This document shows, in pieces, positions 45,381 to 53,604 of a DNA stretch of 64,000 bases (its first letter is position 1; each line of letters begins with the position of its first letter). The position numbers were made by a program, and so were the translations under genes. The stretch is from an uncultured Odoribacter sp. (GTDB lineage Bacteria > Bacteroidota > Bacteroidia > Bacteroidales > Marinifilaceae), in the NCBI GenBank assembly GCA_910588375.1, contig CAJUQA010000006.1, forward strand, positions 62,001-126,000, given 5' to 3'. The notes below the pieces were generated by a model. It saw only the letters and a program-made list of their open reading frames with translations, was not told the DNA's origin and did no database searches.

Positions 45381-45663
45381 TGTTTTATGAAGTTATCGGG
45401 GTTTGATGTGTAAGTTACGAAAAAATAATGAAAAAGCAAAAAAATCCGTCAATAATTCTTTATTAACCCTAAGTTGTTAGGGCTTATGTAGGGTTAATGT
45501 AGGGTTTACGTAGGGTTAATAGATTTTCACACTTCTCTCAATCCTATAGTGGACAAGGGATAGAGAGGGATTTTGCATCTCCTGGATGCCGATACTACCA
45601 TTATGTTAAAAATATTTTTCAAAATATTTCACAAAATATATTTGGAAATGTCTGAATTTTTCT
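45381..45663. other. AT-rich gap at the GC-skew switch: candidate replication origin
   Basis: This gap between divergent DUF6266-like genes contains an inverted TTAACCCTAA...TTAGGG motif and three 11-bp tandem repeats (45485-45517). Two near-consensus DnaA boxes are present (ATTTTCACA at 45523-45531 and TATTTCACA at 45625-45633, each one base from TTATnCACA). A strongly AT-rich run lies at 45600-45645. Plus-strand composition is C-rich to the left and G-rich to the right, as expected at an origin. No dnaA gene is in the window, so the call is weak. Confidence 0.3.
45485..45517 (+). repeat. Three tandem 11-bp repeats (aTGTAGGGTTa)
   Basis: Units 45485-45495, 45496-45506 and 45507-45517 read ATGTAGGGTTA, ATGTAGGGTTT and ACGTAGGGTTA. 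The 11-bp period places each copy on the same helix face. An inverted half-copy TTAACCCTAA lies at 45463-45472. Confidence 0.8.
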
Positions 45664-45671
45664 TAATTTAG
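45641..45671 (+). promoter_or_regulatory. Promoter of the second DUF6266-like gene
   Basis: TTTG (45641-45644), 19 bp, TAATTTAG (45664-45671) matches the consensus with one mismatch in the -7 box. It predicts a leader of roughly 95 nt before the ATG at 45772. The leader contains CCGGCGGAGTTCC and GGCTGCCCGGTG, which can fold locally. Confidence 0.55.
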
Positions 45672-45771
45672 TCACAGTGGAAGTCACCGCTTTAATAAGA
45701 GGTTGAACCGGCGGAGTTCCAGAGGGGCTGCCCGGTGTGTATGCAGTTATTAATTTTAATACGTTAAAATC

Positions 45772-46413
45772 ATGGGAATCAATTATGGAAGTCAGACATT
45801 GCGTCTGACCAAGTCGGTCGGAGACCTGACCTATTATGAGAGATCAGGCAAAACCATCAGTCGTAGGAAAGTATTGACCAATACGAGTAATACGGAGCTT
45901 CAACAGTTAAACCGCTGTATCCAGGGCGAAATCGGGCATTTGTGCAAACGGTTTCTTGCTCCCGTCCAATTGGGTTTTCAACGCCCGCAACGGGGGCTGT
46001 CGGCGGCCAATATGTTTGTACGTTTAAACCGTAAGGCCGTTACGGCAACAAAGAATGAGGAGTCGCTATTGTATGAAGCGACGGTCGATTATTCCGAACT
46101 ACAGCTTTCGGACGGCGATTTATTCCTCCCGGAGGTGACGGCAAGTATCGATGCGGAGCAGCATTGTGTCACGTTTAAGATTGCCGAAGCGTTGTCGGTG
46201 GGGCGTGTGTATCCCGATGATGTGCTCATCGGCGTCATTTATGAAAAGAAGTTTCAGATTTGCGTGGTTCAGGAACTGGGCAAACGGAGTGATGTCGGCG
46301 ATGTGCCGGTGACTCTTTCCGAACGGTTGGATATGTCGGCATTGGAGGTATACGCTTTTGCCCTCAACCAAAAGCGCAAGGATGCCTCCAGGAGTGTGTA
46401 TCTCATCACCTGA
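45772..46413 (+). CDS. DUF6266-like protein (2)
   Basis: The 213-residue protein opens LRLTKSVGDLTYYERSGKTISRRKV and continues RFLAPVQLGFQRPQRGLSAANMFVRLNR. This matches the same plan as the gene at 44730 (GxVGxxxxYxRxGxTxxR). It is predicted beta-rich, with no signal and no known catalytic residues. Such genes often occur in several copies per Bacteroidetes genome. A strong terminator follows. The family assignment is tentative and function is unknown. Confidence 0.6.
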   Translation: MGINYGSQTLRLTKSVGDLTYYERSGKTISRRKVLTNTSNTELQQLNRCIQGEIGHLCKRFLAPVQLGFQRPQRGLSAANMFVRLNRKAVTATKNEESLLYEATVDYSELQLSDGDLFLPEVTASIDAEQHCVTFKIAEALSVGRVYPDDVLIGVIYEKKFQICVVQELGKRSDVGDVPVTLSERLDMSALEVYAFALNQKRKDASRSVYLIT

Positions 46414-46470
46414 GCCATCGCGCCTGAAACGGATTTCGTTTCTTTTTCCCTCTAAATAAGCGGCATTCCC

Positions 46471-46507
46471 GGCGGAGGAGACATGAAAAATGTCCCTCCG
46501 CCTTTTT
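46471..46507 (+). terminator. Rho-independent terminator after the DUF6266-like gene
   Basis: GGCGGAGG...CCTCCGCC with an inner GACAT/ATGTC extension, followed by TTTTTATT. Confidence 0.85.
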
Positions 46508-46562
46508 ATTCCCCATAGGACCCGGTGTGTGTGTTCAAGAAGCCGCGGGGAAGCGCCGGAAG

Positions 46563-47165
46563 TTATTTAAATATCCGGAGGCGTTCTTCCAAGGATTTGT
46601 TTTCGCGCGGGGCGGGCATCTGGGTGGGTTTTCCGAAGGGCATCTGGGCTATCAGCCGCCAGGACTGGGGCAGTTGCCAGGTTGCCGCCACTTCATCGTC
46701 TATCAATGGGTTGTAGTGTTGGAGCGAGGCCCCGAATCCGGCATCTTCGAGCATGGTCCACACGGCGAGCTGGTTCATTGCCGAGGCCTGTTGGGACCAG
46801 TCCGGAAATTTGTCCCCATACAGGGGGAAGGATTTCTGCAGGTGTTCCACCACTGTCTGGTCTTCGTAAAAGAGAACGGTGCCGTAGCCGGCAAGGAATG
46901 ATTTGTCGATTTTGTGTTCGGAGGCTTCGTAGGAAGTTTCCGGAACAATTTTCTTTAAGGTCGCTTTGACGATTTCCCATAGTTTGCGATGGTTTTCCCC
47001 CAGTAAAAGTACCAGGCGGGCAGATTGCGAGTTGAAGGCAGACGGAATGTAGGTGAGGGCAAATTTCAATATGTCCCCGATTTCTTCATCCCCGAGGGGC
47101 GATTCGCTGCTCAGATTGTAGTAGCTTCTTCTGTATTTCAAGGCTTCTTTCAGAGTTCTTTCCAT
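46563..47165 (-). CDS. Nitroreductase-family FMN oxidoreductase (HBN1/FRM2-like)
   Basis: The start is set at the ATG at 47165 (MERTLKEALKYRRSYYNL), giving 200 residues. The longer frame to 47372 adds 69 low-complexity residues without similarity to the family. RRSYYNL is the N-terminal FMN-phosphate site, and PSAFNSQSARLVLLLG contains the second FMN-contact motif. The spacing FAL...WEIVKATL and EDAGFGASLQHYNP fits the fungal-type HBN1/FRM2 branch. These flavoproteins reduce nitro compounds or quinones in the cytoplasm with NAD(P)H. Confidence 0.88.
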   Translation of the reverse strand: MERTLKEALKYRRSYYNLSSESPLGDEEIGDILKFALTYIPSAFNSQSARLVLLLGENHRKLWEIVKATLKKIVPETSYEASEHKIDKSFLAGYGTVLFYEDQTVVEHLQKSFPLYGDKFPDWSQQASAMNQLAVWTMLEDAGFGASLQHYNPLIDDEVAATWQLPQSWRLIAQMPFGKPTQMPAPRENKSLEERLRIFK

Positions 47166-47360
47166 GGTGATTAAGTATAAGTTTGACGTATCGGCATTGT
47201 TTTTTTCATGTCGGTATACGTAATTTTTCCCCGCAGGATTATTTTTTCCGGCAGATTTTTCCGTATATCCGGAATTATCCGCGGGATATTGCATATTTAT
47301 TCCTTTTGAAGAGATATTCATCCGATTGTTGCCCGCTTCGGGAATATTTCCGTGTATTCC

Positions 47361-47392
47361 ATTGTTCCGCATAAATTAATACATTATCTTTG
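47361..47392 (+). promoter_or_regulatory. Promoter of potABCD
   Basis: ATTG (47361-47364), 20 bp, TATCTTTG (47385-47392). The -7 box is a full match and the -33 box has three of four bases. The predicted leader to the ATG at 47428 is about 30 nt. Confidence 0.65.
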
Positions 47393-47427
47393 CATGAATT
47401 TCAGTCACACGGTTTTAAGAGATACAG

Positions 47428-48804
47428 ATGCAGGATTTCAATTACATCATCGACGTACGGAATGTTCACAAGAGTTATAAGGACAAAGTGGTATTGGACA
47501 ATATCAATCTTTCCGTACGGAAGGGGGAATTTGTGACTATACTGGGCCCTTCGGGCTGTGGGAAGACCACGTTGCTGCGTCTGATTGCCGGTTTCCTTCC
47601 GGCGACTTCGGGACAGATTTTCATCGGCGGCAAGGAGATTACAGGTGTTCCTCCCTACAAACGTCCGGTGAATACGGTTTTCCAAAAATATGCATTGTTT
47701 CCGCATTTAAATGTATATGACAATATTGCTTTCGGTTTGAAGCTGAAGAAGCTGCCGCGCAAGGAGATTGACCGGAAGGTGGCGCGGGTGCTTAAAATGG
47801 TGAGTATGACCGATTACGAGTACCGTTCGGTGGATTCTCTGTCCGGGGGACAGCAACAGCGGGTGGCCATTGCCCGGGCTATTGTCAATGAACCGGAGGT
47901 GTTGTTGCTGGACGAGCCTCTTTCCGCGCTGGACCTCAAAATGAGGCAGGATATGCAGATGGAGCTGAAGGAATTGCACAAGAATCTGAAGATTACTTTT
48001 TTATATGTGACGCACGACCAGGAGGAGGCTTTGACTCTGAGCGACACGGTGGTGGTGATGAGTGAAGGGGCGATACAGCAAACGGGCTCTCCGATGGATG
48101 TGTATAATGAGCCTGCCAATTCTTTTGTGGCGGATTTTATCGGCGCCAGCAATATCCTGAATGCCGAGATGATTGAGGATGAGCTGGTGCGGTTTGCCAA
48201 TCACGATTTCAAATGTGTGGACAAGGGGTTCGGGGAGCATACTCCGGTGGATGTGGTGTTGCGTCCGGAGGATATTGTGGTTTTTGAGAATCCGTCGAAC
48301 GGTATGCTTTCCGGTAAAATCCAGTCTGTGGTCTTCAAAGGGGTCCATTATGAGCTGACGGTGCTGACGGAGGACGGCTATGAGCTGCTGGTGCATGATT
48401 ATAACAGTTTCAATGCGGGTGCCACGGTGGGACTGTCCGTGAAGCCTTTTGATATTCACGTGATGAAGAAAGAGAGGCTGTGCAATACGTTTGAAGGGAA
48501 GCTGATTGATTCTTCGCATGTGGAGTTTCTGGGTCATGAGTTTGAATGCCAGGAGGTTCACGGTTTCGAACCCGGCGAAAAGGTGAAGGTGGAGGTGGAT
48601 TTCGGCCATGTGGAGCTGCTGGACAATGAGGGGATGATTGAGGGGGAGGTGAAATACATTCTCTACAAGGGTGACCGTTATCACCTGACGGTGTTGACCG
48701 ACTGGGACGAGAATATATATGTCGATACACAGGATGTGTGGGACGACGGCGATAAGGCAGGCATCAGCATTCTGCCGGAACATATCAGAGTGATTCACCT
48801 TTAA
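47428..48804 (+). CDS. potA: Spermidine/putrescine ABC transporter ATPase, long form
   Basis: The 458-residue protein has Walker A GPSGCGKTT (40-48), the Q-loop, signature LSGGQQQRVAIARA near 140 and Walker B LLLDEPLSALD near 165. It matches the PotA/CysA family. Typical PotA is about 370 residues. Here the C-terminal part (about 240-458) is longer, with two repeated beta segments (KIQSVVFKGVHYELTVLTEDG and GEVKYILYKGDRYHLTVLTD), so it seems to hold a duplicated TOBE domain. The domain probably senses or stabilises the transporter. It is first in the potABCD operon, 10 bp before potB. Confidence 0.92.
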   Translation: MQDFNYIIDVRNVHKSYKDKVVLDNINLSVRKGEFVTILGPSGCGKTTLLRLIAGFLPATSGQIFIGGKEITGVPPYKRPVNTVFQKYALFPHLNVYDNIAFGLKLKKLPRKEIDRKVARVLKMVSMTDYEYRSVDSLSGGQQQRVAIARAIVNEPEVLLLDEPLSALDLKMRQDMQMELKELHKNLKITFLYVTHDQEEALTLSDTVVVMSEGAIQQTGSPMDVYNEPANSFVADFIGASNILNAEMIEDELVRFANHDFKCVDKGFGEHTPVDVVLRPEDIVVFENPSNGMLSGKIQSVVFKGVHYELTVLTEDGYELLVHDYNSFNAGATVGLSVKPFDIHVMKKERLCNTFEGKLIDSSHVEFLGHEFECQEVHGFEPGEKVKVEVDFGHVELLDNEGMIEGEVKYILYKGDRYHLTVLTDWDENIYVDTQDVWDDGDKAGISILPEHIRVIHL

Positions 48805-48814
48805 ATTTACCGGA

Positions 48815-49606
48815 TTGAAAAGAAGACAATTTGGACGATTCGGGGTGCAGAGGAACTGGACTATCCCCTATGCGGTTTTTCTGCTGGTCTTTGTTGTTAC
48901 CCCGTTGATTTTGATTGCGATTTATGCGTTTACGGATGCCGAAGGGCAGTTCAGTCTTGCGAATTTCCAGAAGTTCATCCACCACAGCGAGACGGTGAAT
49001 ACGTTTGTTTATTCCGTAGGCATTGCCCTGATTACGACGTTGGTGTGCCTGGTGGTGGGGTATCCGGTGGCATGGATATTGAGCCGTAATATTTTCAGTT
49101 CGACTTCGGTCATCGTGATGCTTTTTATCCTGCCGATGTGGATTAATACGCTTATCCGCACGTTGGCGACGGTGGCGCTGTTCGATTTTTTACAGCTTCC
49201 TTTGGGCGAAGGCGCCCTTATTTTCGGGTTGGTCTATAATTTCCTGCCTTTCATGATTTATCCGATTTACAATGTGCTCAATAAAACGGACCACAGCCTG
49301 ACGGAGGCGGCACAGGACCTGGGAGCCTGTCCGATGAAGGTGTTTACGCGCGTGACGCTTCCTTTGTCTATGCCGGGCGTGACGAGCGGGATTCTGATGG
49401 TTTTTATGCCGACGGTGTCGACTTTTGCCATTGCGGAGTTGCTGACGTTGAATAATATCAAGTTGCTGGGAACTACCGTGCAGGAAAATATAAATAACGG
49501 AATGTGGAATTACGGGGCGGCCATTTCGCTGGTGATGCTGTTGCTCATCGGTGTCAGCAGTCTGTTTACGGACGATAAGTCGGGCGAGGAAGGAGGGCTG
49601 ATATGA
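48815..49606 (+). CDS. potB: Spermidine/putrescine ABC transporter permease (TTG start)
   Basis: The 263-residue permease starts at a TTG codon (48815); no ATG precedes the conserved region RNWTIPYAVFLLVFVVTPLIL. It has six helices. The cytoplasmic EAA loop LTEAAQDLGACPMKVFTRVTLPLSMPG contacts PotA. It overlaps potC by 4 bp (ATGA). Confidence 0.92.
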   Translation: MKRRQFGRFGVQRNWTIPYAVFLLVFVVTPLILIAIYAFTDAEGQFSLANFQKFIHHSETVNTFVYSVGIALITTLVCLVVGYPVAWILSRNIFSSTSVIVMLFILPMWINTLIRTLATVALFDFLQLPLGEGALIFGLVYNFLPFMIYPIYNVLNKTDHSLTEAAQDLGACPMKVFTRVTLPLSMPGVTSGILMVFMPTVSTFAIAELLTLNNIKLLGTTVQENINNGMWNYGAAISLVMLLLIGVSSLFTDDKSGEEGGLI

Positions 49607-50397
49607 AGCATCTGTTTGCCAAGTTGTATGTGTGGCTTTTGCTGGCGATTCTCTATGCTCCGATTCTGATTATCATTGTTTTTTCGTTTACGGAGGCGAA
49701 GGTGCTGGGAAACTGGACAGGGTTTTCGACGAAGCTTTACCAGTCGCTGTTTTCGGGCGGGGTGAATAATTCGCTGTTTGTCACGTTGCTCAATACGTTT
49801 GCGATCGCTTTTATCGCGGCGTCGGCGTCGGCGGTTTTGGGGAGCCTGGCAGCCATCGGGATTTTCAATCTCCGCCGCAAGGCGCGGAATACGGTGTTGT
49901 TTCTGAATAATATCCCGATTCTGAATCCGGAGATTATCACGGGTGTTTCGTTGTTTCTCCTTTTTGTCAGCCTGGGGGTGAGCCAGGGATTTGTGACGGT
50001 GGTTTTAGCCCATATTTCTTTTTGTGTGCCTTATGTGGTGCTCAGTGTGTTGCCCCGCCTGCAACAGATGAATCCGAGCCTTTATGAGGCGGCGCTCGAT
50101 TTGGGAGCCACTCCGATGCAGGCTTTGCGGAAGGTGATTTTTCCGGAAATCAAGCCGGGGATTATCAGCGGTTTTATTCTGACGTTCACGCTTTCGTTCG
50201 ATGATTTTGTGGTGAGTCTTTTCACTATCGGGAATGAGGGGTTGCAAACGCTTTCCACGTATATTTATGCCGATGCGCGCAAAGGGGGATTGACGCCGGA
50301 GTTGCGCCCGTTGACGTCGCTGATTTTTATTGTCGTACTTGTGTTGCTTTTCATTGTGAATCAGAGAGCAAAGAAATCCGCTACTCATGAAAAATAA
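49603..50397 (+). CDS. potC: Spermidine/putrescine ABC transporter permease
   Basis: The 264-residue permease has six helices and the EAA loop LYEAALDLGATPMQALRKVIFPE. It pairs with PotB in the membrane. Its start overlaps potB and its end overlaps potD by 11 bp, so translation of the operon is tightly coupled. Confidence 0.92.
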   Translation: MKHLFAKLYVWLLLAILYAPILIIIVFSFTEAKVLGNWTGFSTKLYQSLFSGGVNNSLFVTLLNTFAIAFIAASASAVLGSLAAIGIFNLRRKARNTVLFLNNIPILNPEIITGVSLFLLFVSLGVSQGFVTVVLAHISFCVPYVVLSVLPRLQQMNPSLYEAALDLGATPMQALRKVIFPEIKPGIISGFILTFTLSFDDFVVSLFTIGNEGLQTLSTYIYADARKGGLTPELRPLTSLIFIVVLVLLFIVNQRAKKSATHEK

Positions 50398-51730
50398 GAG
50401 TGTTTTCTGTTTTTTGGCAGGCCTGGCGTTTGTCGTGTCGGGGTTTGTATCCTGCCATTCCCATTCCGAAAGACGCCTGTCTACGCTGAAGATATACAAT
50501 TGGGGCGATTATATCGACGAAAGTGTACTGGACGATTTTAAGGCGTGGTATAAGGAGCAGACCGGAGAGGAGCTCCGTATCGTATATCAGGTTTTCGACA
50601 TCAATGAAATTATGCTGACGAAGATTGCCCGCGGGAAGGAGGATTTTGACCTGGTGTGCCCGTCGGATTATATTATCGAACGGATGATGAAGAAGGACCT
50701 GCTTCTCCCTATCCGCCGCCATTTCGGCGACAGTACGGATTATACCCGCAATATCGCACCTTATATCACGCAGGAGCTTTCGAAGCTGGATTGCCGCGGC
50801 CGGAGGACTTCGGATTATGCGGTCCCGTATATGTGGGGTACAACAGGGTTGTTGTATAATCCGAAGTTTGTGGCGGAGGAGGATGTGCAGTCGTGGGCGT
50901 GTCTGTGGAATCCGAAGTATAGAGGCAAGATTCTGATGAAGGACAGTTACCGGGATGTGTACGGGACGTGTATTATTTATGCGAACCGGGAAGGGCTTGC
51001 CCGGGGGGAGGTCAGCGTCGATGCACTGATGAATGATTACAGCCAGGCAACCATCGACACGGTGGAGGTTTACATGAAAGCGATGAAGCCTTTGCTGGCG
51101 GGCTGGGAGGCGGATTTCGGGAAGGAGATGATGACGAAGTCGAAGTTGTATCTGAATATGACGTGGAGCGGGGATGCGGAGTGGGCGATTCAGGAAGCCG
51201 GGGCTATAGGTACGGAACTCGCCTATGCGATTCCGGAGGAAGGAAGTACGGTGTGGTATGATTGCTGGGCGATACCGAAGTATGCGAAGAATGTGAAGGC
51301 GGCGAGTTATTTTATCAATTATATGTGCCGTCCGGATATAGCCATCCGGAATATGGAGGAAATCGGGTATGTGAGTGCGGTTTCTTCGCCGGAGATTATG
51401 GAATATGTGCAGGATTCGACGCTGTCGGCCTGTTCGGATGTGAGTTATTTTTTCGGTGAGGCGGGCAAAGCCCTGAAGGTGAGGCACACGATGTATCCGG
51501 ACAAGCGTTTTATGGAGAAATGCGCCATGGAACGGGATTTCGGCGACGCCACTGAAGCGGTGCTGGATATGTGGTCGAATGTGAAAGGCGATAATCTGAA
51601 CCCCGGTATCCTGACGTTTATTTTCGTGTGTTTCGGCGCGCTGCTTGTTTTGGGTATATACAGCAAGTACAAGAGGAAACGCCGCCAGCAGAGTATCCGT
51701 CTGTTGAAAAGCCGGAGGACGAAGGCCTGA
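50387..51730 (+). CDS. potD: Polyamine-binding lipoprotein with extra C-terminal membrane helix
   Basis: The 447-residue protein has a lipoprotein signal (LAFVVSGFVSCHS, Cys near 23). A periplasmic-binding fold typical of PotD/PotF follows: LKIYNWGDYIDESVLDDFK, YVPYMWGTTGLLYN-type text and NYMCRPDIAIRN. After about residue 400 it carries a hydrophobic helix (ILTFIFVCFGALLVLGIYS) and a basic tail RKRRQQ. Ordinary PotD proteins lack this helix. The protein would be anchored twice, by lipid and by a C-terminal helix, keeping it near PotBC. Confidence 0.9.
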   Translation: MKNKSVFCFLAGLAFVVSGFVSCHSHSERRLSTLKIYNWGDYIDESVLDDFKAWYKEQTGEELRIVYQVFDINEIMLTKIARGKEDFDLVCPSDYIIERMMKKDLLLPIRRHFGDSTDYTRNIAPYITQELSKLDCRGRRTSDYAVPYMWGTTGLLYNPKFVAEEDVQSWACLWNPKYRGKILMKDSYRDVYGTCIIYANREGLARGEVSVDALMNDYSQATIDTVEVYMKAMKPLLAGWEADFGKEMMTKSKLYLNMTWSGDAEWAIQEAGAIGTELAYAIPEEGSTVWYDCWAIPKYAKNVKAASYFINYMCRPDIAIRNMEEIGYVSAVSSPEIMEYVQDSTLSACSDVSYFFGEAGKALKVRHTMYPDKRFMEKCAMERDFGDATEAVLDMWSNVKGDNLNPGILTFIFVCFGALLVLGIYSKYKRKRRQQSIRLLKSRRTKA

Positions 51731-51742
51731 CTTTTTTCCCGC

Positions 51743-53413
51743 CTATACAAATGACAGGACCAATACCTGCGCGGTGAGTACCCGCAAAAACATTGTCAAG
51801 GGATATACGGTGGCGTAGCTGACCGAAGGCATGTCGTTGCCTGCGGTGGTATTGGAATAGGCCAGGGCAGGCGGGTCGGTGGTGCTTCCGGCAATGAGTC
51901 CCATGATGGTGAAGTAGTTGATTTTATATACTACGCGCGCTATTGTTCCGACAATCATCAGAGGCAGGAAGGTGATGATAAAGCCGTAGCCTATCCACGA
52001 CCATCCCCCGCCGTTCACGACCGTATCCACGAAGCCTGCGCCCGCATTCAATCCGACGCACGCCAGGAAGAGGGATATACCGATTTCACGCAGCATGAGG
52101 TTGGCACTCATCGTGGTGTAGGTGATCAGTTTGTAATGGGGGCCGAAGCGGCTGATTAATATGGCCACAATCAAGGGGCCTCCGGCGAGTCCCAATTTGA
52201 CGGGTTGCGGTATGCCGGGGAAAGCAAAGGGGATGCTTCCTATCAGGATTCCCAAGGCTATCCCCAAGAAGATGGGAACAAGATTGGGTTCCCGCAGACG
52301 CCGCAGGGAGTTGCCTAATACTTTGCTTACGTTTTCGATGTCTCTCTCCGCCCCAACAACTGTAAGGCGGTCGCCCATCTGCAATTGGAGGCCTGTATGA
52401 GCCACCAGGTCCACTCCCGCCCTGTTGACCCGGGTGATGTTGACCCCGAAACCGTTCCTGAGATGCAGTTGCCCCAAGGTTTTTCCATTGATTTCGCTCC
52501 GGGTGATGGCGATACGGCGGGATACCAGTTTGTCGTCCAGTTTCTCCCATTCTGCCCGGTGCATTTCTATTCTTTCGCCGATGAAGGCAATAATGGCATT
52601 CAAGTCCTGCCGGGCGGCAATGACGAAGAGTTTGTCGTCTTTTTCCAAGTGTGTGCGGGGCTTGGCGATTTCCAGGTCTTCGTTGGGATGAAGGATACGG
52701 GATATGACAAATTTTTTATCAATCAAGGCGGCGATTTCGGATATTTCTTTTCCGAAGAGCGCAGGGTTTTTCACCAGGAGGGAGATGTGGGTGGCTTTGG
52801 ATGCCTGTTCCGTGGCCTGGTTTTGCGCGGCTTCGGTTTCTTTATCGAAGGATATGCGGAATATGTAGCGAATCAGTACTATCGCCAGGATGATGCCAAT
52901 CACTCCCAACGGATAAGCCACGGCGTATCCCATGGCGATGGAGGGCATTTCGACGCCTTTCATGTCGTAATATGCCTGTTGGGCCGCTCCCAGTCCGGGG
53001 GTGTTGGTCACGGCGCCGGAAAGGATGCCCACCATGGTGGTGATCGGCAATCCGGTTATCACATGGATGATGTAGGTGGCAAGTACTCCCAGCAGAATAA
53101 TTGCCGTTGCCAGCAGGTTGAGCGTGACGCCGCCTTTTTTAAAGGAGGAGAAGAAGCCGGGGCCTACCTGCAATCCGACGGAGTAGACAAAGAGTATCAA
53201 TCCGAATTCCTGGAGGAAATGAAGCGCCTGCGGATCCATGCGCAAACCGAAATGGCTGCAAATGATGCCGACGAAGAGTATCCAGGTGATGCCGAGGGAT
53301 ATTCCCCCTATTTTAATTTTTCCCAAGAGGATTCCTATGAATATAACGACGGAAATCAAGAGGATGGAATGTCCTATCCCGGTTCCGAATAACAGTGTGC
53401 TCAACCACTCCAT
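51743..53413 (-). CDS. YidE/AspT-family putative transporter with two TrkA-C domains
   Basis: The 556-residue membrane protein has an N-terminal AspT/YidE block of helices (about 10-185, with GPGFFSSFKKGG and LSGAVTNTPGLGAAQQA). Two cytoplasmic RCK-C (TrkA_C) domains follow (about 205-375, HISLLVKNPALFGKEI). A second AspT/YidE block contains GSTTDPPALAYSNTTAGND. The repeated TNTPGLGA/TTDPPALA signature is diagnostic. Known members are aspartate:alanine exchangers or uncharacterised YidE/YbjL; substrate is unknown. It converges on potD, 12 bp away. Confidence 0.9.
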   Translation of the reverse strand: MEWLSTLLFGTGIGHSILLISVVIFIGILLGKIKIGGISLGITWILFVGIICSHFGLRMDPQALHFLQEFGLILFVYSVGLQVGPGFFSSFKKGGVTLNLLATAIILLGVLATYIIHVITGLPITTMVGILSGAVTNTPGLGAAQQAYYDMKGVEMPSIAMGYAVAYPLGVIGIILAIVLIRYIFRISFDKETEAAQNQATEQASKATHISLLVKNPALFGKEISEIAALIDKKFVISRILHPNEDLEIAKPRTHLEKDDKLFVIAARQDLNAIIAFIGERIEMHRAEWEKLDDKLVSRRIAITRSEINGKTLGQLHLRNGFGVNITRVNRAGVDLVAHTGLQLQMGDRLTVVGAERDIENVSKVLGNSLRRLREPNLVPIFLGIALGILIGSIPFAFPGIPQPVKLGLAGGPLIVAILISRFGPHYKLITYTTMSANLMLREIGISLFLACVGLNAGAGFVDTVVNGGGWSWIGYGFIITFLPLMIVGTIARVVYKINYFTIMGLIAGSTTDPPALAYSNTTAGNDMPSVSYATVYPLTMFLRVLTAQVLVLSFV

Positions 53414-53491
53414 GATGAATAATAACTGATTTTAAGGTTCTGTTTGCCTTTAGAGGGATGTTTCCCCCAAGGGGTATTTGTTTAAAGCGTG

Positions 53492-53523
53492 CAAAATTAT
53501 AATATTTTAATCAAGTTTGCAAA
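53492..53523 (-). promoter_or_regulatory. Promoter of the YidE-family transporter
   Basis: On the minus strand TTTG (53520-53523), 20 bp, TAATTTTG (53492-53499) is a full consensus match. It predicts a 5' leader of about 70 nt containing the dyad ACCCCTTGGGGG, which might be regulatory. Confidence 0.75.
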
Positions 53524-53530
53524 AAACTTT

Positions 53531-53560
53531 ATAACCGCCGTGCGTAATGCCGGCGGTTAT
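53531..53560 (-). terminator. Minus-strand rho-independent terminator after the glycine-rich protein gene
   Basis: ATAACCGCCG and CGGCGGTTAT form a perfect 10-bp stem with a 10-nt loop. On the minus strand it is followed by AAAGTTTTTT. It lies 45 bp after the stop at 53605. Confidence 0.8.
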
Positions 53561-53604
53561 AATTTTCCTATCCTATTTATTTCCGTATTTTTATAGACAA
53601 AAAT

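Noticed and set aside
47166..47372. 69-residue extension of the nitroreductase
   Set aside because: Low-complexity Asn-rich text not seen in the family; MERTLKEALKYRRS is the natural start.
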